Below are positions 43,927 to 55,165 of a DNA stretch of 64,000 nucleotides, piece by piece. A program made the position numbers and the translations under genes. The notes below the pieces were generated by a model that worked only from the letters and a program-made list of their open reading frames with translations, ran no database searches and was not told the origin of the DNA. Origin of the DNA: Pohlia nutans (lineage: Eukaryota > Streptophyta > Bryopsida > Bryales > Mniaceae); contig CM040092.1 in the NCBI GenBank assembly GCA_022496805.1, positions 15,890,113 through 15,954,112 of the forward strand. The letters run 5' to 3'. The number at the start of each line of letters is the position of its first letter. The first letter of the stretch is position 1.

Positions 43927-46488
43927 TTACTTCCACCGGCTACCACCGCGGCTGCGATGCAACTTCAAAATCATGTCAAGATAAGCCGCGTTCCACCCAT
44001 CCCCAGTCTGAGCCAAAATACTCTGATTAGCGGAATCTATGACCACACTGACAGCACCAAAGCTGTACACTTGTAAACCCTCGTATGTACGCCCTGGTTT
44101 GGGCATGAATTGGACATCGTTCTCTTTAGCAAACGCCTCTACCACTTCTTTCAGAGTCAACTCTTCTCCAGATCCATTCTCTTCCATATGAATTGGTGCA
44201 TGCTGCTTTTGCGGTTGTACATACGCGGCACCATGGGCGTGCTGGGATTTGTCGTGTAGCCTCTGTTCCGTGGCTCGGAGATATGTCAGTTTGTCCCGTG
44301 TTGCCTGTGAAACGCTTGGTGTTCCCTCCATACCTTGGTGTATCAACTCCAGTGCTAGGCTGAGCTGGTGCCGCACCTTCTCGTTAGCCAAAAACTCCGG
44401 CGGCAGCAAGGACTTCCAACCCACAAACCATATAGTAACCTCTTCATAATCCGGACTTGCCCTAAGCCAATGAAGCAACACCTGGTGCCACTTAGGGAAA
44501 AAATTTACTTCGAAAAGGTTGACCATGTGGTGCAAAGGGACAGCAGAAACCCAGGCCATGACCCAGTGAAACTGATCCAATAATTGATTGGCAGGGTTTA
44601 TCACGAACTCCTGCATTGCCTGGATAAGCTTGGGCATGATCGAACGCACAATCAGGAGCTCCCAATTGGCAGGATCGAACACAGTTTTCCAAGGAGAGAG
44701 AAGCGCAAGAGCAGACGAGTCTCCAGGGTGCCAATTGACAAGCGCCACGTACAACTTGTGTCGAATTGGAACGTAAAGCGGCTCCATTCGTGTACCTAAC
44801 CAAGGTAGCCAAGGATGAAGCCACGCATGAATAGGAACTTCCTCGCGTCGCGGATCCCATGCGTCCACAGCAGCAGTCAGCTTTGGCATAACAACTCCTT
44901 CCAGAAGATTCTGTTTAACACCTCCAGGAAGCACCTTATCCCAAGCTTCGAGAAACCGCAGTATCGGCTCGGGATCTCGAGGTTGCCACACGTTCGTGGT
45001 GGCCAAACGAATGTGGGGGAACACAACCTCAAGGACGAGCTGAAGATACGGTGAATTGTCAACATCCTGGAATATGGCATGATCGTTTGCTTCGTTTCCC
45101 TGCAGAAGCTCCTGCCATGCAGCCATAGCCTCGATACCATGCTGAGGTTGCAGAAAGGGTTGCCAGCCTCTGAACAGGTTGGACATCAACGGGAGCGCAA
45201 ACGAAAGCGCTATGAGGCTGACACTGAATAACTTGTACTCCTCTCGATATGAATACTTAATCCTGGCAAACGCGTTGGCTAACGTTTCTAAACTCATACC
45301 TCCCTCCCCAACCTGTCTCCGGATCTGCTCCAGAGAGGCCATCACAGCCTCCATGACAACAATCTGCTTCCCTTGCGCGCTCACTGCAGTTTCCAGTCGC
45401 TCCCTTTCTTTGTTCAGAATCAGCACCGTGTCCCTCTCGTTCTGCAACCGTTGATTGCACGTTTGAACCTCCGCTTCTGTCATGTCTACAATGAGCCGGA
45501 GGTTATGTTGCAACTCAGGCATCGGAGTGTTGTCTTCAATTGCCGTCTGCTCGGCATTCAAATTCTCCAAATTCGTTAACAGCCTAGGTTGGGGACCACG
45601 CATATCAAGCACCGTCTGCTGGATAATTCCTCCGTTCTGCGCCTCCTTCTCCGCAATAAGCTCAGCTGCAGTACGAAGCTCAGTCTTCTTCTTCCCCTTG
45701 TTCTTTTTCATCCACAGCTTCTCCTTAGACTTGGGCTTCTCAACCACAACCTCTTCGTCTGGTTGCTGCATGCCAGGAGGAGGAGGCAACCCGGTTGTCG
45801 TTTCCCTAAATTCATTGAACCCCATCCCCATATTCTTAGGTCGCAGTCTCGCTTCAATTGGCTTCGCAATCCCCTGTTGGTTTTTTCCCAGACCTCCACC
45901 TTTGTACCCCATCTTCTCTAGCAACTTCGCCCCAATCCCTTTAGTGTGCATTTCAAATCCAGCGCTAGCAGCACTTAGCCCTCCAGATTTCGCCTTCGTG
46001 GCAGCTTTCTTCCCCTTTTCCCTCTCCATCTCTCTACGCTCCGCACCTTCTTTAATCCTCCTCCCAAACGCTGTCGGTAGCAACTCCTCGACCTCTTCCT
46101 CCTGTTGCAAGTTCAAGTTTGGGCCGAACCCTAAACCAGCAGCCGATCCCAGGCCCGCAGTGCCAAACCCTAATCCAGCACCAACACCATTCGCATTATT
46201 ATGCTCCTCCTTCTCCTCCTTATCAATCTCTTCCGACGGCATCACTGTCCCTGTGGAGACAAAACTGACGGGCTTTGAGAGGTCCCCCTTCTTACCATCG
46301 CCCCGTCGCCGTCTCTTCCCTGAGTCTTCGTAATCCGAATCACTATCTTCCACTCCATACAACGCCTCCTCCTTCGACTGCCGCTTCTTAGATTTCTGCT
46401 TTCGGGCAAAAAAGTCGTCATCTATCCACTTCCCATCCTCAAATTCATTATCTACACTAAACCGCTCCATGTGCTGATACTCGTCCAT
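43927..46488 (-). CDS. STIPL: STIPL/TFIP11 G-patch splicing factor
   Basis: This intronless CDS encodes 853 residues from the Met at 46488. That start is preferred over an upstream in-frame Met at 46584 because MDEYQxMERFSxDN is the conserved plant N-terminus. The order is an acidic/basic TIP_N region, a Gly-rich linker (about 101-122), a G-patch at about 181-224 (GIGAKLLEKMGYKGGGLGKN), and a long helical GCFC/TFP11 domain with Trp-rich repeats (about 400-700). A conserved C-terminus ends GDGWNAAYLDMILKLHR. TFIP11/Ntr1 proteins recruit and activate the DEAH helicase PRP43/DHX15 for release of the lariat-intron spliceosome; the G-patch is the helicase-binding part. Nuclear. A long antisense frame is composition-driven. 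Confidence 0.93.
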   Translation of the reverse strand: MDEYQHMERFSVDNEFEDGKWIDDDFFARKQKSKKRQSKEEALYGVEDSDSDYEDSGKRRRRGDGKKGDLSKPVSFVSTGTVMPSEEIDKEEKEEHNNANGVGAGLGFGTAGLGSAAGLGFGPNLNLQQEEEVEELLPTAFGRRIKEGAERREMEREKGKKAATKAKSGGLSAASAGFEMHTKGIGAKLLEKMGYKGGGLGKNQQGIAKPIEARLRPKNMGMGFNEFRETTTGLPPPPGMQQPDEEVVVEKPKSKEKLWMKKNKGKKKTELRTAAELIAEKEAQNGGIIQQTVLDMRGPQPRLLTNLENLNAEQTAIEDNTPMPELQHNLRLIVDMTEAEVQTCNQRLQNERDTVLILNKERERLETAVSAQGKQIVVMEAVMASLEQIRRQVGEGGMSLETLANAFARIKYSYREEYKLFSVSLIALSFALPLMSNLFRGWQPFLQPQHGIEAMAAWQELLQGNEANDHAIFQDVDNSPYLQLVLEVVFPHIRLATTNVWQPRDPEPILRFLEAWDKVLPGGVKQNLLEGVVMPKLTAAVDAWDPRREEVPIHAWLHPWLPWLGTRMEPLYVPIRHKLYVALVNWHPGDSSALALLSPWKTVFDPANWELLIVRSIMPKLIQAMQEFVINPANQLLDQFHWVMAWVSAVPLHHMVNLFEVNFFPKWHQVLLHWLRASPDYEEVTIWFVGWKSLLPPEFLANEKVRHQLSLALELIHQGMEGTPSVSQATRDKLTYLRATEQRLHDKSQHAHGAAYVQPQKQHAPIHMEENGSGEELTLKEVVEAFAKENDVQFMPKPGRTYEGLQVYSFGAVSVVIDSANQSILAQTGDGWNAAYLDMILKLHRSRGGSRWK

Positions 46489-47150
46489 ATTGTCGGCGCA
46501 ACAAGAACAACCAGGCCGTTTTCCAATCCGCAAACCCTGAAATCGTTCCAAAAACACGCCCGGGGTCAAATTCGACTCCCACAACGAACTCCAAACCCTA
46601 AATCTCTATCAGATCAAAACAGCGAACCTCGCCTTAAGTCCACAGTAGATAATCGAGGGAGCTACAACTCAACTTCTCAACGGGAATTCGACACGATTTT
46701 ATTATTTTTTAAAGTAAAACAAAAAGCAATGAAAGAACTAATCACGTAACCCTAAAACGAAAAAAATAAGAGAGACAATGAAATTGCGTCAGTACTTACT
46801 CGAACCAGCACAAACTCTACTCTCTTCGCATTTCGTAACAAAGAATGCAATCTAGTAATATGAACTCCAGCTATCAACCCCGCGAACTGACTCAACTTCA
46901 CCACCAACCCTACACAACCCAATCTGTGTCAAATCCTCACCAAAAACCCTAAAATAAAAGCCAGAATGGTCACGAATCCAGAAAAAGGCAAGATATGCAT
47001 CGGACAAGTGATCGAGAATACGAGAAATCTGACTTACCCCTCCAGGAAGGAGAAGTGTCTAGTCCGAGAAGGGACTATGGCCAGAGAGATTGTTGTGCAA
47101 TGCTACTGGAAGGAAGGGGCCATAGACTTGATACCCGGGCCAGACGTCTG
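46489..47150 (-). promoter_or_regulatory. 5' leader and promoter region of STIPL
   Basis: It contains several AACCCTA telo-box-like motifs (near 46600, 46748, 46907 and 46948, on the plus strand) and a possible leader intron donor GTAAGTAC on the minus strand at about 46797. No TATA box was assigned. Confidence 0.4.
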
Positions 47151-48060
47151 ACCGGTGTATCAATAAATGTAGAACAATTTTGAAATTTAAAAATAAGGTA
47201 GGACCGTTACTTTAAGCAATTTAGCATAGTTGGAGGCACCTTTTAAAAATAGAATTTTTTAGTATTAGGAATTGAAAAATATATATGTGTGTGTATGTAT
47301 GTTTGTTTGTTGACAAGTCGCCTAATTGTTACAAACTTTTTTAGATCGATTGAAACTGTTCCATTCACCCGTCATAAAGCCAACACCTATAAAATTCAAA
47401 GGAAATAATAAAAAGTATGGGGATGGTTTCCATGTACTTTATGGAGACAGTTTGAAAACTATCCTACATGACAAGAATGGATGTATGGACGGTTTTAGTT
47501 CATTCTATCTTATTATGAGCTATGCTAATTTTGAAGATAAATTAGAATTCATTTAAACTACATATTTAACCCCTAATGGCCCAAGCAAACATTTTTTGTG
47601 GTTGTTGCATGTCTTCAAACACCGTTTGTGAGCCAAAAAAGAATATGCAATCTTTTCTTTTTTATGCATAAAGTAAGTGGGTCATAAACCGACACTTTAA
47701 GCATTGTTCCTATTTATAGTAATATGAGGTGCAATATGATAGTTTGAATGGATTATCAAATTAATTCTAAATCTACCCCAAGTTGAATCATAATTTTTGG
47801 AATTATATTGAATAAGTTATGAATTTTCAAAGCCCAAGGTCTAGGTTGTCTATTTGTGACAGTAGACATGGGCTAAATTTGACAGTGAATATGTCTCAAA
47901 GGATCATAAAGTGACTTTAAATAAACATAGTTCTTACAAATGAGGTGAGTCCAAATAGTGCATTAAAGTCAACAATCAGTCACTAAACTATTTGAGCGAT
48001 TGTTGGTTTTTGGTATAGTGGAGTGTTGTCGATGAAGTAAATATAGGAGTCTCTTTATGG
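47151..48060. other. Intergenic repeats
   Basis: 47190-47530 is a relative of 38250-38540. A solo TTAA-family left end, TTAACCCCTAATGGCCCA, starts at 47566. No gene. Confidence 0.45.
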
Positions 48061-49560
48061 ACGGCGTTGGTTATTGTCCCATTCACCTTAGTGCAAGGAC
48101 ACGACCAACAAGCGTCCGGTTTGGGAGATCTCAACGCATCATACAAACAAACAAAACAAAGTATTTTCGTATTTTCCTTAATGTGTAGACTAGTATGGCC
48201 CAGTGCCTAAATGTTCTCCGTGTTCCAGATGTCCCTCGTGTTCCCCAAGTGCTCTCCATCTTCCCGTGCATTCCCCAAGTTGTTTGTGCTTTTTCTTTGT
48301 CTTTTTAGAATAGATTATCTATAATTTGATTCAATTAATTAAAATTCCATAACTCTCAAACCGTATGTGGCCGTTTGTATGGTACAGTCCACCAACTCCT
48401 CTTGGTGCACGTTTGTGCATTTTGCGCATTCTGTATAAAAAGCTAATTTTCAAACCAATTTAAAAATTATGCAGCCATGATTCAATGAAAAATGAAGTGA
48501 ACCAACTTCTAGATATATGTACATATTAATCAAAAATAAAAGTTTAGAATGTTTAACCCCTAAACGTCCAACCGTCCAAAACGTGGACGATGAATAGAAT
48601 CAAACACAGTTTTTTCAATCGTCATTCACTTTTTGCAGTGTGGATTTTTACTATTTTTTTTGGGAGCTTAGCTTCATGCATGTGTGATCCGATTAGAAAG
48701 GGGATGATTTTTGAAATTTTTATGCCTCATTTCATATTGTAGTGATGCACCCAAAATTTCAAAAATTTCAATGTAAAAGTGCTTTTAAAAAATTCAACTC
48801 ATAAAATTGAGCAACCAAAAAATCTCCAAAAATCACTACACTTAGTTTACTCCTACTCGTTGAGAGCTTTCCGATGATGCCAAGAATGACATTAAAAACT
48901 CCCTTATTCCATTTTTTATAATTTAATTCGTTTTATTGTGACAAAACTCAATTAAAAATCCATAACTTTCACACTGTAGGTCCAAACGTGACGAAAAGAC
49001 TCCGTGCATCCTTCATCGTCAAGAGATATCTAATGGTACTAAGAACACGGTCAGTGGACACTCGGTCCAGGAGATTCTAACGTAATATACACAACCAATA
49101 AACAACCTTCCTTCATGTATAGATAGATACTAGTGTGGCCATGTGCCGTTGGTTTAGATGATCCTTTTATTTCTGTGTTCCCGTGTGCTCCCTGTGTTCC
49201 ACTTTTGCTATTGCTTTATCCATAATTCAACCCATAACTTTTGCACCGTAGGTCCAAAAACTACGAGACAACTTTAGTACACCCCTGCTTATTGAGAGCT
49301 TTTCAACGATGCCAAGAATGTCATCCAAAACCCCTACATTCCATTTTCCATAATTTAATTCAATTTATTGTGACGAAATTCAACTAAGAATCCATAACTT
49401 TCACACCGTAGGTCCAAACACAATGAAACAAACTCCGTGCACTCTTCCTCATTGAGAACTTTCTGACATTACCAAGAATGCGATCGGGGGGGGCTCACGG
49501 TTGGGAGATCTCAAGATAACAAACAAAAAACCTATCTTATTGTATAGATACTGTAGTACC
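48060..49560. repeat. Diverged tandem repeat, three units of roughly 450 bp
   Basis: Each unit contains GGGAGATCTCAA (or GGAGATTCTAACG), then AACAAACAAA or similar, TGTATAGATA, TGTTCCC-rich text, ATTCCATTTTCCATAATTTA and CCATAACTTTCACACCGTAGG. The first unit is split by a TTAA-family fragment (48553-48846). Class unknown. Confidence 0.6.
48553..48846. mobile_element. Truncated TTAA-family element
   Basis: The left end is TTAACCCCTAAACGTCCA with the subterminal hairpin CGTCCAAAACGTGGACG. It matches the inverted right half of 39448-40015 and then stops; no right terminus. Confidence 0.7.
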
Positions 49561-50464
49561 ATAGCCAGGTCGCCGAAAAAAATATTAAAAAAATATTAAA
49601 AACCATAAATTACAAGGTCAAAATAGCTATATTATGCTATTCTAAGCTATTTTTGGCTATTTTGAATCATTTTTTTGCTCAAAAATAAAATCAATAAGTT
49701 AATTTTTTGAAGGGTGAACCTTATTTTTCAAAAAATAATAAATATTTGCTCAAGGGGTAGCGACTCTACTATGGTACTACAATATCAACCATAGAGTCTA
49801 CATGGAATCTATATTGAGTATGTTTCCAACCATTAAAGGCATATAGTCTACATAGAGGTTACATTTGGACTCCATCCATAAGATTAGCAATTTCATTCCT
49901 ACTACACTGATTATTGCCATTACCATGAGTAACAATAATTCAATATTATTACAGTAATTGTGGCATTAAAACAAAAGTGTGAGTCATAGTAATTGAGAGT
50001 ACTTGAGAATTCTTACAATAATGTACATTTGAGATGTATGTACTAAAATCAATGTGAGGATTGGTGTAAAGTCTCACACTAATTTTGTGACTCAAAGTAA
50101 TGATAATAATCAATGTACTATTCGTAGTGTAACTACTTGATTGATAAAAAAAATGCCCTCATAAAAATGCCAATAAAAGGTTAGTCATGTTATTCAATTT
50201 AATTATTTTATTGATTTATTTTGAATCAAATGAATGTTTATTCTATTGATAGAAGAACAAACAAATACAAAAAGAGAAGGGCGAATCCCTCAACAAAAGA
50301 CTTCTAATTTTTTTTGATACAAGTGATCCATTTATTAAATCACTGCAAATAAGGTTACAATGACCAGGGCGAAGCCGGTGAAAAGAATCTCAAAAAAACC
50401 GGCAACAATTTTTAAATTCAATTTAAAAAAAGAAGTTAGTCCTATTATTCTACAGTAGCGACAA
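49561..50464. other. Intergenic, no gene seen
   Basis: AT-rich; nothing recognised. Confidence 0.4.
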
Positions 50465-50686
50465 CTATAGCATAATAGAGCAATGGGAGTCAACACCCTT
50501 TTACAATGGGACCACGATCTAGTTACAATTAGAAACTAAATTTACGTAGCAATAACATGGTAGTCCCAAAATTTATGGAATACAAATTGCATTCCTCCAT
50601 TACTTAGAAAAGTGGATCTAAGTGAAGATTCTCTTTTGATCTAGTTTTTAAAGGTGCTCCATTGCACTGTTCTATTATGTTATGAT
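50465..50686. mobile_element. MITE with ATCATAGCATAATA-type termini, copy 2
   Basis: It aligns end to end with 25075-25299 in the same orientation, including the inverted ends. Confidence 0.7.
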
Positions 50687-50992
50687 TGAGTTCAAACCTC
50701 AATCTTCACTATGTACATAACGTTCTTTCAAGGCTCACTATTGCACCTCCAAATCCGAAGCATCTGTCACGGGATTAGAGGAATCACAAAGAATTTTCTC
50801 TAACTTCAGCTGCTCCAAGTGAAGAGGGTTGGAGAGTTGGAGTGTCTTATTAGTAGTTTATCTACAATGTTGCTACAATGTAAAGCGTGTGGACCAGCAA
50901 GGGACTAAAGAACGTTATGTAAAATTTAAAATTTAAAAATAAAGAAAATCTAACTGAGGAGGGGGAACGGACTTAAAATGGATGAAAAAGGA
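50687..50992. other. Upstream flank of the PORR gene, before the TTAA array
   Basis: No gene. The last 20 bases (AAATGGATGAAAAAGGA) resemble the F-box 5' block, so the array that follows was inserted in a promoter-proximal sequence. Confidence 0.4.
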
Positions 50993-51771
50993 TTAACCCC
51001 TAAGCGACCATTAAGGATTAAGAGACCATTTTGTGATTGTTTCCCATTTCCTGGGTTGCCTGGACCCAAAAAAATAACTTTTTTTTATAATAAAAAATAA
51101 TATGATGTCATAGGTAAACGAGTCTTCTTTTCAACTCAATTGGAATTATGTTCATCTGATCAAAACTCCACTTAGGGGATTTTTTCAAAGTAAAACACCT
51201 CAATGTTGAAAGACGGTTTCAACACTTCAGATAAACTTGCCAAAAAATCAAAGCCAATGAGATTCATTGGGCACGTCAAAGGAACTTTTATTCAACTCAC
51301 ATGGGTTGCATGTCATAAGTTGTGGGCTCTTTCAATTGGAGAAGAGTTGAAGGGATAATTTAATTTAGCCAAAATCTTTTGCTTTCCTTCATACCCCTAC
51401 CTATTACAAGGTCTCTAAAAAATGCTAATGAATTGCACATCTTGTCAAATTGAGTCATGCATCTTGCGAATGGTAAAAAATGAGACATCATTTTAAATTA
51501 CTTTTTTGGGTTTGAGAGCCTATCAAAGCAGGGATGCCTAAATTTTTCAGGGCTTGAAATTTCAAATTTCAACTTCATTTGCTGTAATCTTGACATCCGT
51601 ACGGTCAAGTGTTTGGAAATTTTGAGGGATGGTTTATAAGGCCTAGGAGTACAAGATCCTATAATTGAAATGTGAAAAAAAGTTTTTGAAAAGCATTTAG
51701 AGATCATGAACGAAAATGTCCAAAATGAAGCAGTTTTGGGGTGGGGCACCCCTTAGGCATTTAGGGGTTAA
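50993..51771. mobile_element. TTAA-bounded element H (array member 1)
   Basis: TTAACCCCTAAGCGACC at the left, GGCATTTAGGGGTTAA at the right. Its right TTAA is shared with the next element. 779 bp. Confidence 0.7.
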
Positions 51772-52361
51772 CCCCTAAACGTCAGAGCGTCCAGAAACTG
51801 GACGACTAACAGATTCAAACCCTTCTCACGTTCTCATCAATGCTTGGATGAAAGTCATCCATTTTTTTGGAGATTCTTCACCAAGTTGTTGTCTTAGTCT
51901 TATCTAACGGTTGGATTTAGTCATACTTGATTACATATTTTTCTAAAATTACAAATGTAGAAGTATGTCAAGTCATTGACCAAGCCAAAATTGCATTAAC
52001 TGTAGTTCAAAAGTGGCCTTACAAAAACGAGGTCATAGATTTAAGAAACACAAAAATTTCAAAGAATCACCATGTTTAAGAGTATCTCATTTCAAATTCA
52101 TTCCAACAAATCTTACTCAAAAAATATTAAATTTTTGTTTGTAATCAAATTTAGAAGGAATCTTTAATTTTAACTTTCAAAATTTATAATTAAATATTGG
52201 TGATAGTATTAGTGAATTGAACCGTACAGATGGAATCTAAAATTCAAAATCTAAAATTTTCATTTGAAAATCAATTCTAAAATATTCTTCTAAATAGTAC
52301 TTTATGATATTTTTTCTCAAATTGTCAATTCCAGGGACACCCTGGTACGTTTAGGGGTTAA
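51768..52361. mobile_element. TTAA-bounded element G (array member 2)
   Basis: TTAACCCCTAAACGTCAG at the left, with the subterminal hairpin CGTCCAGAAACTGGACG; GTACGTTTAGGGGTTAA at the right. It shares both TTAAs with its neighbours. 594 bp. Confidence 0.8.
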
Positions 52362-52897
52362 CCCTTTAATGTCCCAATTCAACACTGTTTTCAAAGATTC
52401 GTTATAAAATGTTTGATGAAAAATAAAAATGGAGTTGATATACAAAACAAAGTTGTAAATGTCAATGTAAAGATAACATCTGTATGGTTGGATTCATCAT
52501 ATTTATTATTAATATTTTTTAATTAATTTTGCAAGGTTTTCTCTTGAAATTCAATTTAAAATCCAAATTCAACACAAAAAAATCAAAAAAATATAGTAAT
52601 GAAATTGGAATAACATGCACTACAAGATGGTATGGTTTCCATTATTTGATTCTATTTATTATGGAAAATCATGTTTAAGGTCTCGCTTTTTGAACTAAGA
52701 ATGAAACTTGACATAAACCACTTTTGTTATTTTTCATAAATTCACATTATCTTATTTTGAAGATCCATACCGTACAAATGGTAGTCAACTAGCACAAGAA
52801 TCAAGAGAATTTTGGATGGATGAAAAACATCACCGTATGTGGTGAAGGGACGCGTCAGAAATCATCCAGCGTCCAGAATATGGACGCAAAGGGTTAA
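52358..52897. mobile_element. TTAA-bounded element J (array member 3)
   Basis: TTAACCCTTTAATGTCCCA at the left, CGTCCAGAATATGGACG and AAAGGGTTAA at the right. It is homologous to 56230-56944. 540 bp. Confidence 0.75.
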
Positions 52898-52904
52898 GAA
52901 GGGG

Positions 52905-53137
52905 ATGAAATGGATGAAAATGATGGTTGTCGTGGATTCACACACAGAGCTAGGGTTCAGGGTTTTCCTCAATCTGTAGAAGCAGGGCTGGCAATGACAA
53001 AAGCTTCAGCTGCAGGCAGCAGAATTAGGGTTTCAAGATTTCAAGGCATCGGTTCTTGCACTGCGACGATCTCCATGGCATTTTCATTGTCGAGTATGAC
53101 GAGGGCGATGCCGTTGTGATTCAAATGTGTACAAGCC
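52905..53137 (+). promoter_or_regulatory. 5' leader of the PORR gene with a block shared with the F-box gene
   Basis: ATGGATGAAAATGATGGTTG (52910) through GCTAGGGTTCAGGGTTTTCC (52949-52968) to CTGTAGAAGCAGGG is nearly identical to the minus strand of 24480-24575. It includes a telo-box-like AGGGTT. The short frame at 52910 is not the PORR frame. Confidence 0.6.
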
Positions 53138-54951
53138 ATGGCTTTGAGAGGCAGATTCAGGTTCGCAAGGACCGTGGCAGAGGCGACTTTCAATGGAGTT
53201 TTGAGACCTTGTCGCATTCATTCATCTTCCTGTTTGTTGTTGAAGAGAGAATCTCGAGTGAAGCCTGAAGATGTCATTGACGCTCCCAGTAGTCGAGGTC
53301 TTCAGCATTGCATTAGGGCTTTCAGGCTCTCCAACTCGTATTTTTCTGAAGTTGATTATGAGTGTAGAGCATTAGGAGCTAAGAGGTTTCGAAATTTGGA
53401 GGCTCCGCACTCGCGATGTTTTGCGACAAGAAATAATGCAGAAGAAGAGGATGGATCGGACGATGACGTATCTGAAAAACCAGATAGATTTGTGAAGTGG
53501 CACGTAGATAAGCTTTTTCCGACGAGTTTGCGAGTGCGGCAGCTGAAGGAGGTCGATTTCGATGACATTATCGAGAAAGAGAAGAAACTGAAAATAGTTT
53601 TGAAGGTGAAGGAGCTTCTTCTTGCGGATTTGGAGACTTTCATGACTCTTCAGGACCTAGGGAAGTGTAGGGACTACATTGGTCTTACAGGTAACAAACG
53701 GATTATCGCATTTTTGAAGAGGTATCCAGGTGTGTTCATCGTTTACGAGAAGGTCGAGCCGGGCAAACTGCCTTGGTTTCAGCTTACTCCGGAGGCAGAA
53801 GCAATTTGTGAGGAAGAAAGAGAAATTCGCAAAGGTATGAAGGTTGAAGCTGTTACTAAGTTGCGGAAGCTTCTCATGATGTCAAATGACAAACGTCTTT
53901 TGCTCGGGAAAATTGCACATATAGCACGCGACCTCGGTCTTCCTGAGGATTTTAGGACGCGCTTGGTGTACAAATACCCCAAGTATTTTCGTGTGGTTGA
54001 AGGTGAAGACGTTACTAATGCGGATATGCGCATTTTGGAGCTTGTGAAATGGAGTGATCGATTGGCCGTTACTTCAGAGGAGCAGAAAGTTCGAGATACT
54101 ATGGAAAAAAATGAACTCGGTACGTTCCCTTTTGTTTTCTCACTGATTACCGGAGTTTAGGGTTTAGGGTTTAGGTTAGTTTCATGTAGTTGAGGGTTGA
54201 ACCTTGCTTCTGCAGACCTCTTAATTCTTTTTATTTGTCATTGGATGCTTTTGGTTAACAGACAGTCCGCCAAGATTGGAAATTCGACTGCCAAATAGAT
54301 ATCGGCTCTCGAATAAAGACAAGTATGTGCTATACAAATTTCACGAGCTTGAATGTCCATCACCTTACGAAGCTTCAAACTACCTTAACCCAGCATCAGC
54401 GGAGGCTGAAAAACGTGCTGTTCTTTTAATTAAAGAGCTCCTGACTCTTACCTTAGAAAAGCGAGTGTATGTGGACCATCTTACTCACTTTCGTAAAGAG
54501 TTCAGATTCTCAAATCAGGTACGTTTAGGTGGCATTTGAATTCCTTTTCTCTTGTTTTGATATGTAAGAAGTTGCAACGAGCGGTCTGAAGCAACAGTTT
54601 CGATAATTTGCATTTTGAGATTCTCTTTGATGCCTCTGTTTGTAGCTGCGGGGTCTGCTAATCCGCCATCCAGAGCACTTCTATGTCTCAAGGAAAGGTG
54701 CTCGTGATACCGTGTTTTTACGGGAGGCTTATGAGGGGATCCACATTCCTGGTCAACGGCAACAGTATTTACTGAAGGACAGACACCCATTGGTAGATCT
54801 CAAGGAGAAGTATTTCTCTCTCATGGAGTGGAAGCGGGTGCCTTCTACACTTCAGAGTGGTACCGATTCCGTTCCTCTTCAGGAGTCCTTCACTTCCCAA
54901 GAGCCGAATGATCATTCGCCACAGGAGAATGCATCATCCCTATCTGTGTGA
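53138..54951 (+). CDS. PORR-domain organelle RNA-binding protein
   Basis: Three exons (53138-54119, 54262-54518, 54646-54951) give 514 residues. Residues 1-45 are rich in Arg, Ser and Ala with few acidic residues, as in a mitochondrial or plastid presequence; the targeting cannot be decided by eye. The PORR (DUF860) domain spans about residues 130-460: LRVRQLKEVDFDDIIEKE, LTGNKRIIAFLKRYPGVF, LRKLLMMSNDKRLLLGKI, LRGLLIRHPEHFYVSRKGAR and the YEGIHIPGQR region near its end. Family members (WTF1, WTF9, RPD1) bind organelle RNA and promote group II intron splicing. The start is the first Met in frame ahead of the presequence. Intron 1 (54120-54261) contains TTTAGGGTTTAGGGTTTAGG near its start. The C-terminal 60 residues are a variable Ser/Gln-rich tail. 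Confidence 0.88.
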
Positions 54952-55082
54952 GCCGAGGTGTGAGTTTGTTATCACAAGGCCTCCAGTTTGGAGAATTCCA
55001 TCAAACGACATGGTTCTTATAGCTATGTATGGATCTTTAAAGTTCTCATATAGCCAAACGCAACTTCGTATAGCTTCTACTC

Positions 55083-55165
55083 TGGTGCGCCTCATTTTGG
55101 TGCGTCGAAAACCACAAGCTCACCGCCAAGCTTGAGTTTTGCAAGCTTCTCTCTCGGGTAAGTAG
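55083..55165 (+). pseudogene. Rearranged bL33 pseudogene fragment
   Basis: CTGGTGCGCCTCAT matches the 5' part of the bL33 CDS at 18333. CACAAGCTCACCGCCAAGCT then continues into the middle (18394 on), and CTTCTCTCTCGGGTAAG matches the bL33 3' UTR and donor (about 18511). The intervening coding parts are deleted, so it encodes nothing. It lies in or just after the PORR 3' UTR. Confidence 0.75.

Noticed and set aside
45257..45460. Minus-strand frame within STIPL
   Set aside because: Alternative frame of the STIPL coding sequence without its own features.
45482..46333. 283-codon plus-strand frame antisense to STIPL
   Set aside because: It mirrors the charged, Gly-rich coding strand, with Ser/Pro/Phe-rich composition and no family motif; a shadow of the real gene.
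46489..46584. Upstream in-frame Met of STIPL
   Set aside because: The 32 extra residues are not expected in the family; the conserved N-terminus starts at the Met at 46488.
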